Assembly (NCBI GenBank): GCA_001778545.1
Contig: MFHJ01000032.1
Location: 1-13,268, forward strand
Length of the DNA stretch: 13,268 bases
Source of the DNA: Candidatus Giovannonibacteria bacterium RIFCSPHIGHO2_02_43_16
GTDB lineage: Bacteria; Patescibacteriota; Minisyncoccia; JACPKW01; UBA11713
Direction of reading: 5' to 3'
The notes below the pieces were generated by a model, which had not been told where the DNA came from, ran no database searches, and saw nothing but the letters and a program-made list of their open reading frames with translations. This document shows, piece after piece, positions 1 to 5,352 of the stretch; position 1 is the first letter of the stretch; every line of letters starts with the position of its first letter. Both the position numbers and the translations under genes were made by a program.

Positions 1-257
1 GGAAAACAATCCGCGACGGTAATCACCAAAAATATATTATTTTCCTTCGTAACCAGCCCGTCCGTTTCCGGTAAAACACCTCCGCGATTATCCGCGTGCG
101 CCACGACAACGCGCGTGCCATGAACTACATGAGCCAATACATACGGCGCGAAAAGATAAGACTCGCGTTTGAGAGAATCGAACTTCATCGCCCCGTCAGA
201 TTTTTCCGAAACGCCGTATTCCAACTCCGGATACCCGTCAAAAATTAAAAATTTCAT
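1..257 (-). CDS. pgeF: PgeF/YfiH-family protein (polyphenol-oxidase/laccase-domain fold), N-terminal 85 residues; 3' end lies outside the window
   Basis: The fragment begins MKFLIFDGYPELEYGVSEKS and carries two hallmarks of the YfiH/PgeF/LACC1 family: a VVHGTRV segment (His46) and a DGLVT...FLVITVADC segment (Cys84). In this family these His and Cys residues belong to the metal-binding active site. Family members act on purine nucleosides, and E. coli PgeF removes wrongly incorporated L-Ser peptidoglycan precursors. The second His and the C-terminal half are cut off by the window edge. The ATG overlaps the murB stop in an ATGA, so translation is probably coupled to murB, which fits a peptidoglycan editing role. 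Length cannot be judged. Family assignment is confident; the exact substrate is inferred. Confidence 0.87.
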   Translation of the reverse strand, partial: MKFLIFDGYPELEYGVSEKSDGAMKFDSLKRESYLFAPYVLAHVVHGTRVVVAHADNRGGVLPETDGLVTKENNIFLVITVADCF

Positions 258-1168
258 AAATACTGAACCTCTTCTTCGAGTCTAACGCCAAATTTCCTCG
301 ACACCCGGTCTTTCAATATTCGGGATAGTTTTCTGATATCTCGAGCTTTTCCTCCGCCCGCGTTATAAATAAGATTCCCGTGGTGCTGCGCGATGCGCAC
401 ATTGCCGGAAGACATCCCTTTTGCCCCAACTTCTTCCAATAAATATCCCGCCGGCGCTTTTCCGTACATAATTTTGGAATTATCAATTTTTGACAAGAGT
501 TTTTTCCTAACTATTGACTTCAAATCTTTTATAATAATATTCTTAAAGAAACTGCCTGGACATAATAAACCCGGCTTATACTTTTTCTCGCGCAGCTTGA
601 TAATGTCTTTTGAAATTTTCGAAAGTTCCCTAGGGTTGCCCTTTGCAAAAGAAAATTCCGCGCCGACGATTACCCAATTCTTATTTTTTTTAAAAATGCT
701 TGACCGATATCCAAATTTGCACTTATTTTTGCTTATCCATTTGATTTTCTCGCCATCAAAAATTCTGACGCGAAATATATTATCTTTTATTTCCTGTCCG
801 TATGCTCCGGCGTTTCCATAGATCGCTCCCGCAACTGTTCCGGGAATCCCAGCCATCTTTTCCATGCCGCGGAACCCATGCCTATTAATTTTTTTTATGA
901 AATCTAAAAGATTGCTGCCGGCCCCGGCATAAACTGTTTTCCCTTTTACGCCAAAAGCCTTAATTCCAATCTTAATGACGAGGCCGTGGAAACCAGAGTC
1001 CGGAGCGACTATATTCGATCCAGACCCGATCACGCGCCACCTCCTTTTGTTTTCTCGAAAAAGTTTTTCCATTTCCCTCTCATTTTTTACCTCAACAAAA
1101 TCGGCGGCCTTCCCTCCGATGCCAAGCGTTGTCAAGCTCTTCAAGGATTTTCCTTTCTCAAAACGCAT
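254..1168 (-). CDS. murB: UDP-N-acetylenolpyruvoylglucosamine reductase (MurB)
   Basis: MurB is a cytoplasmic FAD enzyme that reduces UDP-GlcNAc-enolpyruvate to UDP-MurNAc with NADPH, the second committed step of peptidoglycan synthesis. Numbered from an upstream ATG at 1177, visible motifs are TTLGIGGKA (16-24), the FAD-binding GSGSN (51-55), AGIPGTVAGAIYGNAGAYG (109-127), GYRSS with the catalytic-type Tyr157-Arg158, PGSFFKN with the proton-donor Ser209, PAGYLLEEVGAKG (242-254) and the C-terminal LEEEV. About 304 residues is normal for the shorter (type II) MurB. I prefer the second ATG (1168, protein MRFEKGKSLK) because a TATAAT lies exactly 7 bases upstream and the first ATG sits inside that box; neither has a Shine-Dalgarno sequence. 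The gene is divergent from a membrane protein with 24 bases between starts and overlaps pgeF by 4 bases. Confidence 0.95.
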   Translation of the reverse strand: MRFEKGKSLKSLTTLGIGGKAADFVEVKNEREMEKLFRENKRRWRVIGSGSNIVAPDSGFHGLVIKIGIKAFGVKGKTVYAGAGSNLLDFIKKINRHGFRGMEKMAGIPGTVAGAIYGNAGAYGQEIKDNIFRVRIFDGEKIKWISKNKCKFGYRSSIFKKNKNWVIVGAEFSFAKGNPRELSKISKDIIKLREKKYKPGLLCPGSFFKNIIIKDLKSIVRKKLLSKIDNSKIMYGKAPAGYLLEEVGAKGMSSGNVRIAQHHGNLIYNAGGGKARDIRKLSRILKDRVSRKFGVRLEEEVQYL

Positions 1169-1183
1169 AATAATCATTATACT
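1155..1183 (+). promoter_or_regulatory. Promoter for the YjdF-like gene, leaderless arrangement
   Basis: TTCTCA (1155-1160), a 17-bp spacer and TATACT (1178-1183) lie 9 bases upstream of the ATG at 1193. The -35 matches TTGACA at four of six positions and the -10 matches TATAAT at five of six. The whole promoter overlaps the start of murB, so the two transcription starts should interfere with each other. Confidence 0.45.
1176..1181 (-). promoter_or_regulatory. -10 box for murB, leaderless arrangement
   Basis: On the minus strand a perfect TATAAT (1181 down to 1176) is followed by 7 bases and then ATG at 1168. Transcription would start at or next to the A of the ATG. No good -35 is visible at the usual distance (TGCTAA is the best at 17 bp). 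It overlaps the divergent promoter of the gene starting at 1193. Confidence 0.45.
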
Positions 1184-1192
1184 AATATAATA

Positions 1193-1777
1193 ATGGCGTT
1201 AGCACGAATTCTATTATTATCGCTAATCGGTTTTGAATCGCTCAATTTTCTTGGGGTTCTCCCATTTGCGACTTATTTTTCATGGCTTGGGCTATTGGTA
1301 ACTTCTATCGGCGCTTTGGCCGTCATAGAAATAATATACTACGCATTTAAGCGCGAAGGGATAATTTTGCCGACTCTGCCATATTTGGTTAGCGGGATGT
1401 CCTTATGGCTCGACGCATTGGGCGACGTCGCAGGTTTATACGGAAAATTTTGGTGGTATGATCAAGCCGCGCATATTATCGGCGGAGCTGCAATCATGTC
1501 AGTCGCTATCGCTATGTTTTCCCAATATCGCGAGCGCCACAAGATATCGCTTACCCTAATGCTTTTTATCTCTATATCTTTTGTCGGCTTTTTCGGCAGC
1601 CTATACGAAATAGAAGAGTACCTTGAAGATCGCTACTACCACGGCGAACAAAAGCGCCTGGGCGATGGCCCGGATACAGCCGATGATCTTTTTATGAATC
1701 TCTTGGGCGGCCTCGCTGGAGGCGCGGCTTATGCTTATTTTTCGAGAAAACTTGATATAAAAACTCGCAAGCCATAA
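1193..1777 (+). CDS. Multi-pass membrane protein, YjdF/DUF2238-like
   Basis: This 194-residue protein starts MALARILLLSLIGFESLNFL. About six hydrophobic segments are visible, near residues 2-22, 28-52, 62-80, 93-111, 117-137 and 166-184. Between them sit conserved-looking polar residues: WYDQAAH (Asp90, His94), YEIEEY (Glu139, Glu142) and GDGPDTADDL (Asp158, 161, 164, 165). The pattern D-x3-H, E-x2-E and GD-x2-DTxxDL is what I associate with the DUF2238/YjdF inner-membrane family, whose function is unknown; the acidic and His residues suggest metal binding at the membrane. An in-frame start at 986 would lengthen it by 69 residues antisense to murB, which is unlikely. It is a single-gene unit ending in a strong terminator. 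Confidence 0.75.
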   Translation: MALARILLLSLIGFESLNFLGVLPFATYFSWLGLLVTSIGALAVIEIIYYAFKREGIILPTLPYLVSGMSLWLDALGDVAGLYGKFWWYDQAAHIIGGAAIMSVAIAMFSQYRERHKISLTLMLFISISFVGFFGSLYEIEEYLEDRYYHGEQKRLGDGPDTADDLFMNLLGGLAGGAAYAYFSRKLDIKTRKP

Positions 1778-1797
1778 AGTCTTGCGAGTTTTCTTTT
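1760..1797 (+). terminator. Bidirectional intrinsic terminator
   Basis: A perfect 12-bp stem, AAAACTCGCAAG (1760-1771) and CTTGCGAGTTTT (1781-1792), flanks a 9-base loop that holds the stop codon of the upstream plus-strand gene. It is followed by CTTTT. Read from the minus strand the stem ends in a run of five T, so it can also stop transcription of the zinc-ribbon gene arriving from the other side. Placement between two convergent genes agrees. Confidence 0.85.
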
Positions 1798-1820
1798 CCA
1801 GTTAAAAACGGCTTAGTGGC

Positions 1821-2045
1821 TTACGAAGACGCGAGTAAGCTTTGCCAACCTTTCGGTCGATTAGGTTTCGATGATTGCCTAGACCTGCCGATATGCCATC
1901 TGTGGCAGAAACTACACGAGTAGTGGTGGATTGTTCTGCCAGTTCTTACTGACGCTTCTCGAGCCGCCGCGTAAGCTCTGTCCTCCATGGTAAAAGCCGC
2001 CTTTCTTCCGCAACTCCTGCGCCGAAGCGCTCTCTTGCTTGCCAA
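1821..2045 (-). CDS. Small zinc-ribbon protein of unknown function
   Basis: From the TTG at 2045 the product is 74 residues, MASKRALRRRSCGRKAAF at its start. It has Cys12, then YSCSFCHRWH with Cys44, Cys47 and His51, a plausible single zinc site (C-x31-C-x2-C-x3-H). The segment between is rich in Ala and charged residues and probably helical. Small proteins of the form 'C-x-K ... A ... Y-x-C-x2-C-x2-WH' occur in many bacteria and phages without known function; nucleic-acid binding is a guess from the basic N-terminus. The GTG at 2054 is possible, but the Shine-Dalgarno run abuts it, whereas the TTG lies 8 bases beyond the GGGGG core. It has its own promoter and shares the bidirectional terminator, so it is a monocistronic unit. 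Confidence 0.65.
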   Translation of the reverse strand: MASKRALRRRSCGRKAAFTMEDRAYAAAREASVRTGRTIHHYSCSFCHRWHIGRSRQSSKPNRPKGWQSLLASS

Positions 2046-2048
2046 TGC

Positions 2049-2061
2049 GATCACCCCCTTT
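2049..2061 (-). promoter_or_regulatory. Near-full-length Shine-Dalgarno sequence of the zinc-ribbon gene
   Basis: The minus strand reads AAAGGGGGTGATC, which pairs with the canonical 3' end of 16S rRNA at 12 of 13 positions. The G-run ends 8 bases before TTG at 2045, ideal spacing, and decides the start. Most other genes in the window have weak or no such site. Confidence 0.7.
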
Positions 2062-2080
2062 TTTGATGAGCTTTTTTTAA

Positions 2081-2109
2081 AATATAGAACATCTAGAATT
2101 CTTTTTCAA
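2081..2109 (-). promoter_or_regulatory. Promoter of the zinc-ribbon gene
   Basis: On the minus strand TTGAAA (2109-2104), a 17-bp spacer and TATATT (2086-2081) form a good sigma70-type promoter. The predicted start near 2074 gives a leader of about 29 bases containing the Shine-Dalgarno run. Confidence 0.65.
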
Positions 2110-2128
2110 GGTCGCACGCAACTAATCT

Positions 2129-2204
2129 TGGAGCCACCTCCCAGATTCGAACTGGGGACCTTCGCTTTACAAAAGCGTTGCTCTACCAACTGAGCTAAGG
2201 TGGC
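2129..2204 (-). tRNA. tRNA-Thr (anticodon TGT)
   Basis: A 76-base cloverleaf folds on the minus strand: acceptor stem GCCACCT/AGGTGGC, D-stem GCTC/GAGC, anticodon stem ACGCT/AGCGA with loop TTTGTAA, T-stem CCCAG/CTGGG with loop TTCGAAT, and an encoded CCA. The anticodon TGT (2169-2171) reads ACA and other ACN threonine codons by wobble. The outermost anticodon-stem pair (A27-A43) is mismatched and the discriminator base is U73. It begins 7 bases after the stop of the upstream membrane-protein gene, so it may be processed from that transcript. Confidence 0.96.
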
Positions 2205-2211
2205 GATAATT

Positions 2212-2601
2212 TTATTTTTCGTAATTTTCTTTCTTGCCGTTTTTGTTTCCGTTGAGATTTTTCCAATATTCAGACCTCTGAGAAATATCGAGATTTATCG
2301 CCTTTCCATCGATAGTATCGGCCGTATGTTTAAGTTTTGTTTCGAGCTTGGACACAGAAATTCTAGCTCGGTGTATCACATACCCTGAAGATTTCAATAA
2401 AATCGGCAAAGAATTATTTTTTATTTTAAGATAAGCGGGGTAAACGAAATTTTCCCATGCTTTATTCCTTAAAGATTGATTGGCCTTAAGCCTCAATTTA
2501 AGCTCTACTTCAGGAATTAATTTCACCTCTCGAAAGTACTCGCGAGTCAATATGAAAATACCGATCAGGGAAAGTCCAAGGATGGATAGATAAATTATCA
2601 T
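2212..2601 (-). CDS. Single-pass membrane protein, conserved-hypothetical style
   Basis: This 129-residue protein has one N-terminal hydrophobic segment (about residues 2-18, MIIYLSILGLSLIGIFILT) and then a charged cytoplasmic-type tail containing VYPAYLKIKNN, SSGYVIHRARISVSK and SEYWKNLNG. I recognise the style (membrane anchor, a helix with HRAR, then SxxWxxLN near the C-terminus) from parcubacterial genomes but know no function. It starts 4 bases after the tsf stop, with a weak AAGAG one base before its ATG, so it is probably the third gene of the rpsB-tsf operon. Context hints at a link to ribosomes or the membrane but proves nothing. Confidence 0.75.
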   Translation of the reverse strand: MIIYLSILGLSLIGIFILTREYFREVKLIPEVELKLRLKANQSLRNKAWENFVYPAYLKIKNNSLPILLKSSGYVIHRARISVSKLETKLKHTADTIDGKAINLDISQRSEYWKNLNGNKNGKKENYEK

Positions 2602-2605
2602 ACTC

Positions 2606-3058
2606 TTAGAGTTCTAATTTCTGAAACGCTGCGATTTCAATATTTTCGCCAAATTTTCCGATGGCCTCTTTGAGATATTGAGAAACACTTAGGGAGGGGT
2701 TCCTGATGTATTGTTCGTTCATAAGGCTCCGGACATCCTCAGCTTCTGAAGAAGCGATCTGCATGGCAATCTCTCGCGCCAAAGTTTGAAATTCTTCGTT
2801 TTTCGCGACAAAGTCCGTCTCGCACCTCAATTTTACCAAAACTCCTATTCTGCCAGAATGAATATAACTTTGAATTATCCCAGCTTTAGTTTCCCGGTCT
2901 GATTTCTTAGCAGCGACGATTGAAGCTTCGTCTTTTAAAAATTCAAGCGCTTTCTTCGTATCTCCGCCGGTCTTATCGAGCGCTTTCTTTATCGCCATAA
3001 CCGAGACTCCAGTTTTAGCGCGAAGCTCCTGGATTAATTCTTTAGATAGGTCAGCCAT
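2606..3058 (-). CDS. tsf: Elongation factor Ts, short form
   Basis: EF-Ts is the guanine-nucleotide exchange factor that reloads EF-Tu with GTP. The N-terminal UBA-like domain is clear (residues 4-40, LIQELRAKTGVSVMAIKKAL), followed by the EF-Tu-contacting RCETDFVAKNEEF (about 78-90) and a C-terminal helix-strand segment ending IAAFQKLEL. At 150 residues it is much shorter than E. coli EF-Ts (about 280) and shorter than the Thermus form (about 196); it has one core subdomain, so it may work as a dimer, as Thermus EF-Ts does. Its ATG overlaps the rpsB stop by 8 bases, so the two are translationally coupled. Confidence 0.95.
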   Translation of the reverse strand: MADLSKELIQELRAKTGVSVMAIKKALDKTGGDTKKALEFLKDEASIVAAKKSDRETKAGIIQSYIHSGRIGVLVKLRCETDFVAKNEEFQTLAREIAMQIASSEAEDVRSLMNEQYIRNPSLSVSQYLKEAIGKFGENIEIAAFQKLEL

Positions 3059-3797
3059 TTGAATTTAAATTCGACTTTGATACCCCATCTTGGTAAGCCG
3101 CCGCCAATTTTCCCAAGAGATAATCGAGGCTGGAAGAAGCGGAATCATTTCCTGGAATTGGGTGCGCCACTTTTGACAAATCGTTGTCCGAAGATAAAAT
3201 CGCGATTACTGGAATAGACATTCTCCTAGCTTCGGAAAGGGCCGTTTTTTCTTCTTTTGGATCCACGATAATCATCGCTCCAACGTCGTTTTTAAGATTT
3301 TCGATTCCGGAGAATTTTTCCTCAAGAACTTTAATCTCGCGCGCTATCTTTAATTTTTCCTTCTTGGTGTATTTTTCAAGTTCTTTTGATTCCCTCTTCT
3401 TTTTAAGATCGTCAAAATATTTAATCCTATCGCGGATTATCTTGGCGTTCGTAAGCGTTCCGCCAATCCATCTTCCAGCCACATAACTATGCGCGAGAGA
3501 TTTTGCATATTTTTCGATCAAGGCTTTTGTTGAAGGTTTTGTTCCTACCCATAAAACATTTTTCCCCGCTTCACCGATTTTCCTTAGAAAGTTTTCCGCC
3601 CCTTCGAGCGCTTCCCTAGTCTTCTCCAAGTCGAAAATCTCTATGTTATTTTTGAATCCGTGTATGAAGTCAGACATGCTTGGATGCCGACGCGACCGCG
3701 AATAACCGAATTGTACTCCGGCTTGAAACATTGCCTCTAATTCACTGTCTTTATTTAAGGTATCGACTTTTTGAGCGCCATTGGTTGCTTCTGCCAT
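3051..3797 (-). CDS. rpsB: 30S ribosomal protein uS2
   Basis: This 248-residue protein carries the uS2 signatures: GVQFGYSRSRRHPSM (27-41), NNIEIFDLEKT, VLWVGTKPSTKA, AGRWIGGTLTN (about 107-117), VGAMIIVDPKEEKTALSEARRMSIPVIAI and the C-terminal HPIPGNDSA. uS2 joins late on the back of the 30S head and body junction. The first helix has GYSRSRRHP where most S2 have GHxTRRWNP, so the usual His is Tyr here. An acidic-polar extension of about 18 residues precedes the conserved core. It heads the rpsB-tsf-membrane-protein operon and is divergent from rpmE. There is no Shine-Dalgarno sequence before the ATG, and a promoter lies 9 bases upstream. Confidence 0.96.
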   Translation of the reverse strand: MAEATNGAQKVDTLNKDSELEAMFQAGVQFGYSRSRRHPSMSDFIHGFKNNIEIFDLEKTREALEGAENFLRKIGEAGKNVLWVGTKPSTKALIEKYAKSLAHSYVAGRWIGGTLTNAKIIRDRIKYFDDLKKKRESKELEKYTKKEKLKIAREIKVLEEKFSGIENLKNDVGAMIIVDPKEEKTALSEARRMSIPVIAILSSDNDLSKVAHPIPGNDSASSSLDYLLGKLAAAYQDGVSKSNLNSNG

Positions 3798-3806
3798 ATG
3801 GGAATT

Positions 3807-3835
3807 AGTTTAATATTAATCCTTAAAAGATGCAA
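3807..3835 (-). promoter_or_regulatory. Promoter of rpsB, leaderless arrangement
   Basis: On the minus strand TTGCAT (3835-3830), a 17-bp spacer and TAAACT (3812-3807) end 9 bases before the ATG at 3797. Each box matches consensus at four of six positions. The intervening AATTCCCAT has no ribosome-binding site. Confidence 0.45.
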
Positions 3836-3846
3836 CGCACTCGCCT

Positions 3847-3864
3847 GCCTGCCTGCAGGCAGGC
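3847..3864. repeat. Perfect 18-bp GC-rich palindrome between rpsB and rpmE
   Basis: GCCTGCCTGCAGGCAGGC is perfectly self-complementary and sits in an AT-rich intergenic region. On the plus strand it is followed by CTCTTTTCTTTT, so it looks like a terminator, but no plus-strand gene ends there: both neighbours read outward. From memory, palindromes of this CCTGCC/GGCAGG type are dispersed in parcubacterial intergenic DNA, so a REP-like repeat is more likely. Confidence 0.6.
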
Positions 3865-3887
3865 CTCTTTTCTTTTCAAATGGTTTT

Positions 3888-3896
3888 TGCTATTAT
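3888..3896 (+). promoter_or_regulatory. Extended -10 promoter of rpmE, leaderless arrangement
   Basis: TGCTATTAT is an extended -10 element (TGnTATTAT) ending 8 bases before the rpmE ATG at 3905. No -35 of note is visible, as expected for the extended -10 class. AGTCCAAT in between contains no Shine-Dalgarno sequence. Confidence 0.55.
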
Positions 3897-3904
3897 AGTC
3901 CAAT

Positions 3905-4147
3905 ATGAAAGCAGAAATACACCCAAAATACTTCCCAAATGCAAAAATTAAATGTGCTTGCGGCAATGCAATTACCGTCGGATCGGCCAAAGAAAGCATG
4001 GATATTGAAGTTTGTTCGGCCTGCCATCCGTTTTTTACGGGGAAAGGCAAACTAATCGATTCTGCTGGGCGAGTTGAGCGTTTTAGAGCGCGCGCAGCGG
4101 GGAAAAAGCCTGCCAAAGGTAGCCAAGTCGCCAGTCGAAGGAAATAA
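3905..4147 (+). CDS. rpmE: 50S ribosomal protein bL31, zinc-binding form
   Basis: This 80-residue protein starts MKAEIHPKYFPNAKIKCACG and continues to VCSACHPFFTGKGKLIDSAGRVERF. Cys17, Cys19, Cys37 and Cys40 supply the zinc site of the C+ type of L31, and CHPFFTGK is the family signature. bL31 bridges the 50S central protuberance and the 30S head. The basic tail (RARAAGKKPAKGSQVASRRK) probably contacts rRNA. It heads a plus-strand unit with prfA, which begins 2 bases after its stop; rpmE-prfA linkage is familiar from other bacteria. Confidence 0.96.
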   Translation: MKAEIHPKYFPNAKIKCACGNAITVGSAKESMDIEVCSACHPFFTGKGKLIDSAGRVERFRARAAGKKPAKGSQVASRRK

Positions 4148-4149
4148 AC

Positions 4150-4839
4150 ATGGGAACGATAATTCTCGAAATCCGCGCCGGCGCTGGCGGTAATGAAGCC
4201 TCCATATTCGCGCACGAGCTTTTTAGGATGTATCAGATCTACGCGTCCAAGCAAAGTTGGAACTGGAAAATTCTCGACGATATGATCGCGGAAATAAGCG
4301 GACAGAACATATGGAAAAAATTAAAGCACGAGTCAGGCGTCCATCGTATCCAGCGTGTTCCTAAAACGGAGAAATCCGGCCGTATCCATACGTCTACCGC
4401 TTCTGTCGCTATCTTGCCTGTCCCGACACAAAAAGAAATCGAGATCCGCGAGTCAGATCTGGAAGTAACATTTTCGCGCGCTGGAGGTCCTGGAGGACAA
4501 AACGTCAATAAAGTAGAGAGTGCGGTTAGAATCTTTCACAAGCCGACAGGAGTAGTCGTTTCTTCCAGAGAGGAACGTTCACAGCTAAAGAATCGCGAGC
4601 GAGCCATGGATGTGCTTAGGGCAAAGTTATTCGACGAAAAGCGCCGCAAAGAATCAGAAACTCTTTCGCGCGAGCGCAGGGATCAGATTGGAACTGGAGA
4701 CCGCTCTGAAAAAATCAGGACTTACAATTTCATGCAAGATCGAATTACCGACCACCGCATAAAGAAAAGTTTTCACAATATCGAATCAATCCTTGACGGA
4801 AACATGGACGCGATCGTAAAGGCTTTTGAGAAATCTTAA
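4150..4839 (+). CDS. prfA: Peptide chain release factor 1-like protein lacking domain 1
   Basis: The protein is homologous to RF1 from the central domain on: ILEIRAGAGGNEASIFAHELFRMY (5-28), ESGVHRIQRVPKTEKSGRIHTS (61-82), the catalytic GGPGGQNVNKVESAVRI (112-128; GGQ at 115-117), EERSQLKNRERA, GTGDRSEKIRTYNF (181-194) and DHRIKKS. PKT (71-73) sits where RF1 has the PxT stop-reading tripeptide, so UAG/UAA recognition is expected. It has 229 residues against about 360. The N-terminal domain, roughly 100 residues, is absent, and a loop in domain 2 between the W-x-W and ISG segments is about ten residues short. An in-frame TAG at 4120-4122 excludes an upstream extension, and AAGGA lies 7 bases before the ATG, so this start is real. 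It could be a genuine reduced RF1 or a rescue-type factor. Confidence 0.85.
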   Translation: MGTIILEIRAGAGGNEASIFAHELFRMYQIYASKQSWNWKILDDMIAEISGQNIWKKLKHESGVHRIQRVPKTEKSGRIHTSTASVAILPVPTQKEIEIRESDLEVTFSRAGGPGGQNVNKVESAVRIFHKPTGVVVSSREERSQLKNRERAMDVLRAKLFDEKRRKESETLSRERRDQIGTGDRSEKIRTYNFMQDRITDHRIKKSFHNIESILDGNMDAIVKAFEKS

Positions 4840-5351
4840 CCAGGATATTCGATCTCTTGATACTCCTCTCTTTGAATGCGTGTCTTTTTCAGATGCGCCA
4901 AAAGAGTGTTTAGGCCTGTGCCGTGGCCGATGAGTAAAATAGGTTCTGGCGAGTTATCTTGCGAAAGCTCATCTAAAAGGGACGAATGTCTCCTCAAAAC
5001 TGCGTCGCGCGACTCGCCTCCATACTTCGTAAAATCGTAATTAAAGTATGAGCCGTGCCACAAGCCATCTGGATTCTTTTTTCCCCCTTCCAAAAAACCA
5101 AAATTGCATTCTCGAAGCCGCGCGTCATAAATTACAGGAACATTTATATATTCCTTTATCGCCGATGCCGTTTCCCGAGAACGCTTCAAATCTGAACTTA
5201 CAATCTTTCTTATTTCTAACTTTTTCAGTTTCCGCGCAAGCTCGTCGGCTTGTATCCATCCGCGTTCGCTCAAATTAGTATTGGTGTGCCCTTGCAGCCG
5301 CCCCTCTCGATTCCAGTCTGTCTCGCAATGCCTGACCAAAATAAATTTCAT
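4836..5351 (-). CDS. Histidine phosphatase superfamily protein (phosphoglycerate-mutase-like)
   Basis: This 171-residue protein opens with MKFILVRHCETDWN, whose His8 is the phospho-accepting residue; the usual RHGET is RHCET here. Other catalytic-pocket residues are visible: Arg7, Arg57 in SSDLKRSRETA, Glu81 in LRECNFGFLEG and His143 in LIGHGTG. The length and the LREC-FG-LEG segment suit a broad-specificity phosphatase of the CobC/GpmB/PhoE branch; the substrate cannot be told. It starts 1 base after the transglycosylase stop with AGAGG 4 bases before its ATG, so it is the second gene of that unit. Its stop overlaps the convergent prfA stop: both TAA codons share the TTAA at 4836-4839. Confidence 0.88.
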   Translation of the reverse strand: MKFILVRHCETDWNREGRLQGHTNTNLSERGWIQADELARKLKKLEIRKIVSSDLKRSRETASAIKEYINVPVIYDARLRECNFGFLEGGKKNPDGLWHGSYFNYDFTKYGGESRDAVLRRHSSLLDELSQDNSPEPILLIGHGTGLNTLLAHLKKTRIQREEYQEIEYPG

Positions 5352-5352
5352 T

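Noticed and set aside
986..1192. N-terminal extension of the YjdF-like membrane protein by 69 residues
   Set aside because: It is antisense to the start of murB, is not hydrophobic like the rest, and the ATG at 1193 has a well-placed promoter and begins the first membrane segment.
3847..3880. Plus-strand intrinsic terminator
   Set aside because: The hairpin and T-run are there, but no plus-strand gene ends upstream; it is reported as a repeat instead.
3823..4254. Minus-strand ORF of 143 residues opposite rpmE and prfA
   Set aside because: It is a shadow of two well-supported genes and shows no recognisable motif.
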